A DNA stretch of 5,594 nucleotides, taken from assembly GCA_913049755.1 (NCBI GenBank), contig CAJWXO010000078.1:1-5594 (forward strand). Reading direction: 5' to 3'. Positions within the stretch are counted from its first letter, which is position 1; each line of letters starts with the position of its first letter. The DNA comes from an uncultured Cryomorphaceae bacterium. GTDB taxonomy: Bacteria; Bacteroidota; Bacteroidia; Flavobacteriales; Schleiferiaceae. Below the pieces are notes generated by a model. The model did no database searches. It was not told the DNA's origin and saw only the letters and a list, made by a program, of their open reading frames with translations. A program made the position numbers and the translations under genes. Below are positions 5,100 to 5,594 of this stretch, piece by piece.

Positions 5100-5594
5100 A
5101 TGAGTAAAAAGGAAATAAAGAAAAAAGGAGGATTGCCAAAATTTGGCCTTAGTTGGATCTACCTATCGATATTTGTCGCGCTTCTTGCTTTACAGTTTTT
5201 TTCTAGCAATTATTCCGGCCAAACTATTGAGTCTGACTTTAATGAATTGACTGAAAAACTAAGTGAAGGGCATGTTTCGAAAGTGGAAGTAATTAACAAA
5301 GACCAAGTCTATGTTTACATCGATAACGACATCCTTGCAAACAATGACCAATACAAAGACTTAGCGAAAACTGCATTTGGTGATTCACCCAATCCAGGAC
5401 CACATTATAAATTTACTGCAGGGGATAATTTTGAAGAAAAAATATGGCGTTATTATGATGAAAATCCGGAAGTAAAGAATCGCTTTGGGGAATTAAACAT
5501 TCAGCATAGATCAGTAACAAACTATTGGACAGAAATACTTTCATGGATAGTTCCATTTGCCTTAATTGCTTTCTTTTGGTTTTTTATGATGCGT
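5100..5594 (+). CDS. ftsH: ATP-dependent zinc metalloprotease FtsH, N-terminal 165 residues (runs off the right edge)
   Basis: FtsH is a hexameric inner-membrane AAA+ protease that degrades misfolded membrane proteins and short-lived regulators. Only the N-terminal part is in the window. It has a lysine-rich cytoplasmic start, a first membrane helix at about 17-34, a periplasmic domain (about 35-144) containing QTIESDFNELTEKL and HVSKVEVINKDQVYVYI, and a second membrane helix at about 145-163 ending in FWFFMMR, the usual join to the ATPase domain. The AAA+ and HExxH parts lie outside. The topology, the ESDFNEL and VEVINKDQV motifs and the position after rsfS together support the call. The start is the ATG at 5100, 16 bp after the rsfS stop, with an A-rich upstream sequence and no Shine-Dalgarno. 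Confidence 0.93.
   Translation, partial: MSKKEIKKKGGLPKFGLSWIYLSIFVALLALQFFSSNYSGQTIESDFNELTEKLSEGHVSKVEVINKDQVYVYIDNDILANNDQYKDLAKTAFGDSPNPGPHYKFTAGDNFEEKIWRYYDENPEVKNRFGELNIQHRSVTNYWTEILSWIVPFALIAFFWFFMMR

Noticed and set aside
1..5594. A hidden defence system, mobile element, CRISPR array or RNA gene
   Set aside because: Nearly every base is accounted for by recognisable or plausibly annotated protein genes; no tandem repeats, transposase, integrase, tRNA-like folds or long structured spacers were seen.

Overview
This AT-rich window reads as chromosomal core sequence from a member of the Bacteroidota, most likely a flavobacterium-like marine or aquatic lineage (order-level placement is inference). 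The pointers are: protein sequences that resemble flavobacterial versions from memory (Ddl with GGYSSEYEVS, PyrE with WASGIKSPIYCDNR, RsfS with PWHIEGTEQSEW); a three-PASTA membrane protein without a kinase domain next to ddl; a secreted protein of the type exported in Bacteroidota; TAnnTTTG promoter -7 boxes; and no recognisable Shine-Dalgarno sequences. No database search was possible.

Layout, left to right. A leftward unit (minus strand) holds the PASTA-domain protein (533-1309) and, 3 bp downstream, the start of a secreted protein that runs off the left edge (1-529). A 51-bp divergent spacer (1310-1360) carries a -7-like box for each strand. Rightward from it lie ddl (D-Ala-D-Ala ligase, 1361-2374) and coaD (phosphopantetheine adenylyltransferase, 2340-2801), overlapping by 35 bp. 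A Nudix hydrolase gene faces them from the minus strand (2808-3227), leaving 6 bp between stop codons. Its start codon interlocks with that of the divergent pyrE (3226-3873) inside one CCATGG. pyrE converges with birA (minus, 3890-4606, GTG start) with a 16-bp gap. After the only sizeable non-coding stretch (4607-4726, 120 bp) come rsfS (4727-5083) and the 5' part of ftsH (from 5100, running off the right edge), which look like one operon.

Functionally these are mostly housekeeping genes: cell-wall precursor synthesis and envelope (Ddl, PASTA protein, secreted protein), coenzyme A (CoaD), pyrimidine synthesis (PyrE), biotin attachment (BirA), ribosome dormancy (RsfS) and membrane proteolysis (FtsH). 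The arrangement is very compact and switches strand repeatedly. No tRNA, rRNA, CRISPR array, insertion sequence, phage gene or defence system is visible, and I find no convincing undescribed multi-gene system. The points worth a second look are architectural: start codons of divergent genes that overlap, -7 boxes only 4 nt before the ATG of both ddl and pyrE (suggesting leaderless mRNAs), a Nudix protein that may lack an N-terminal region, and an unassigned secreted protein coupled to the PASTA gene.
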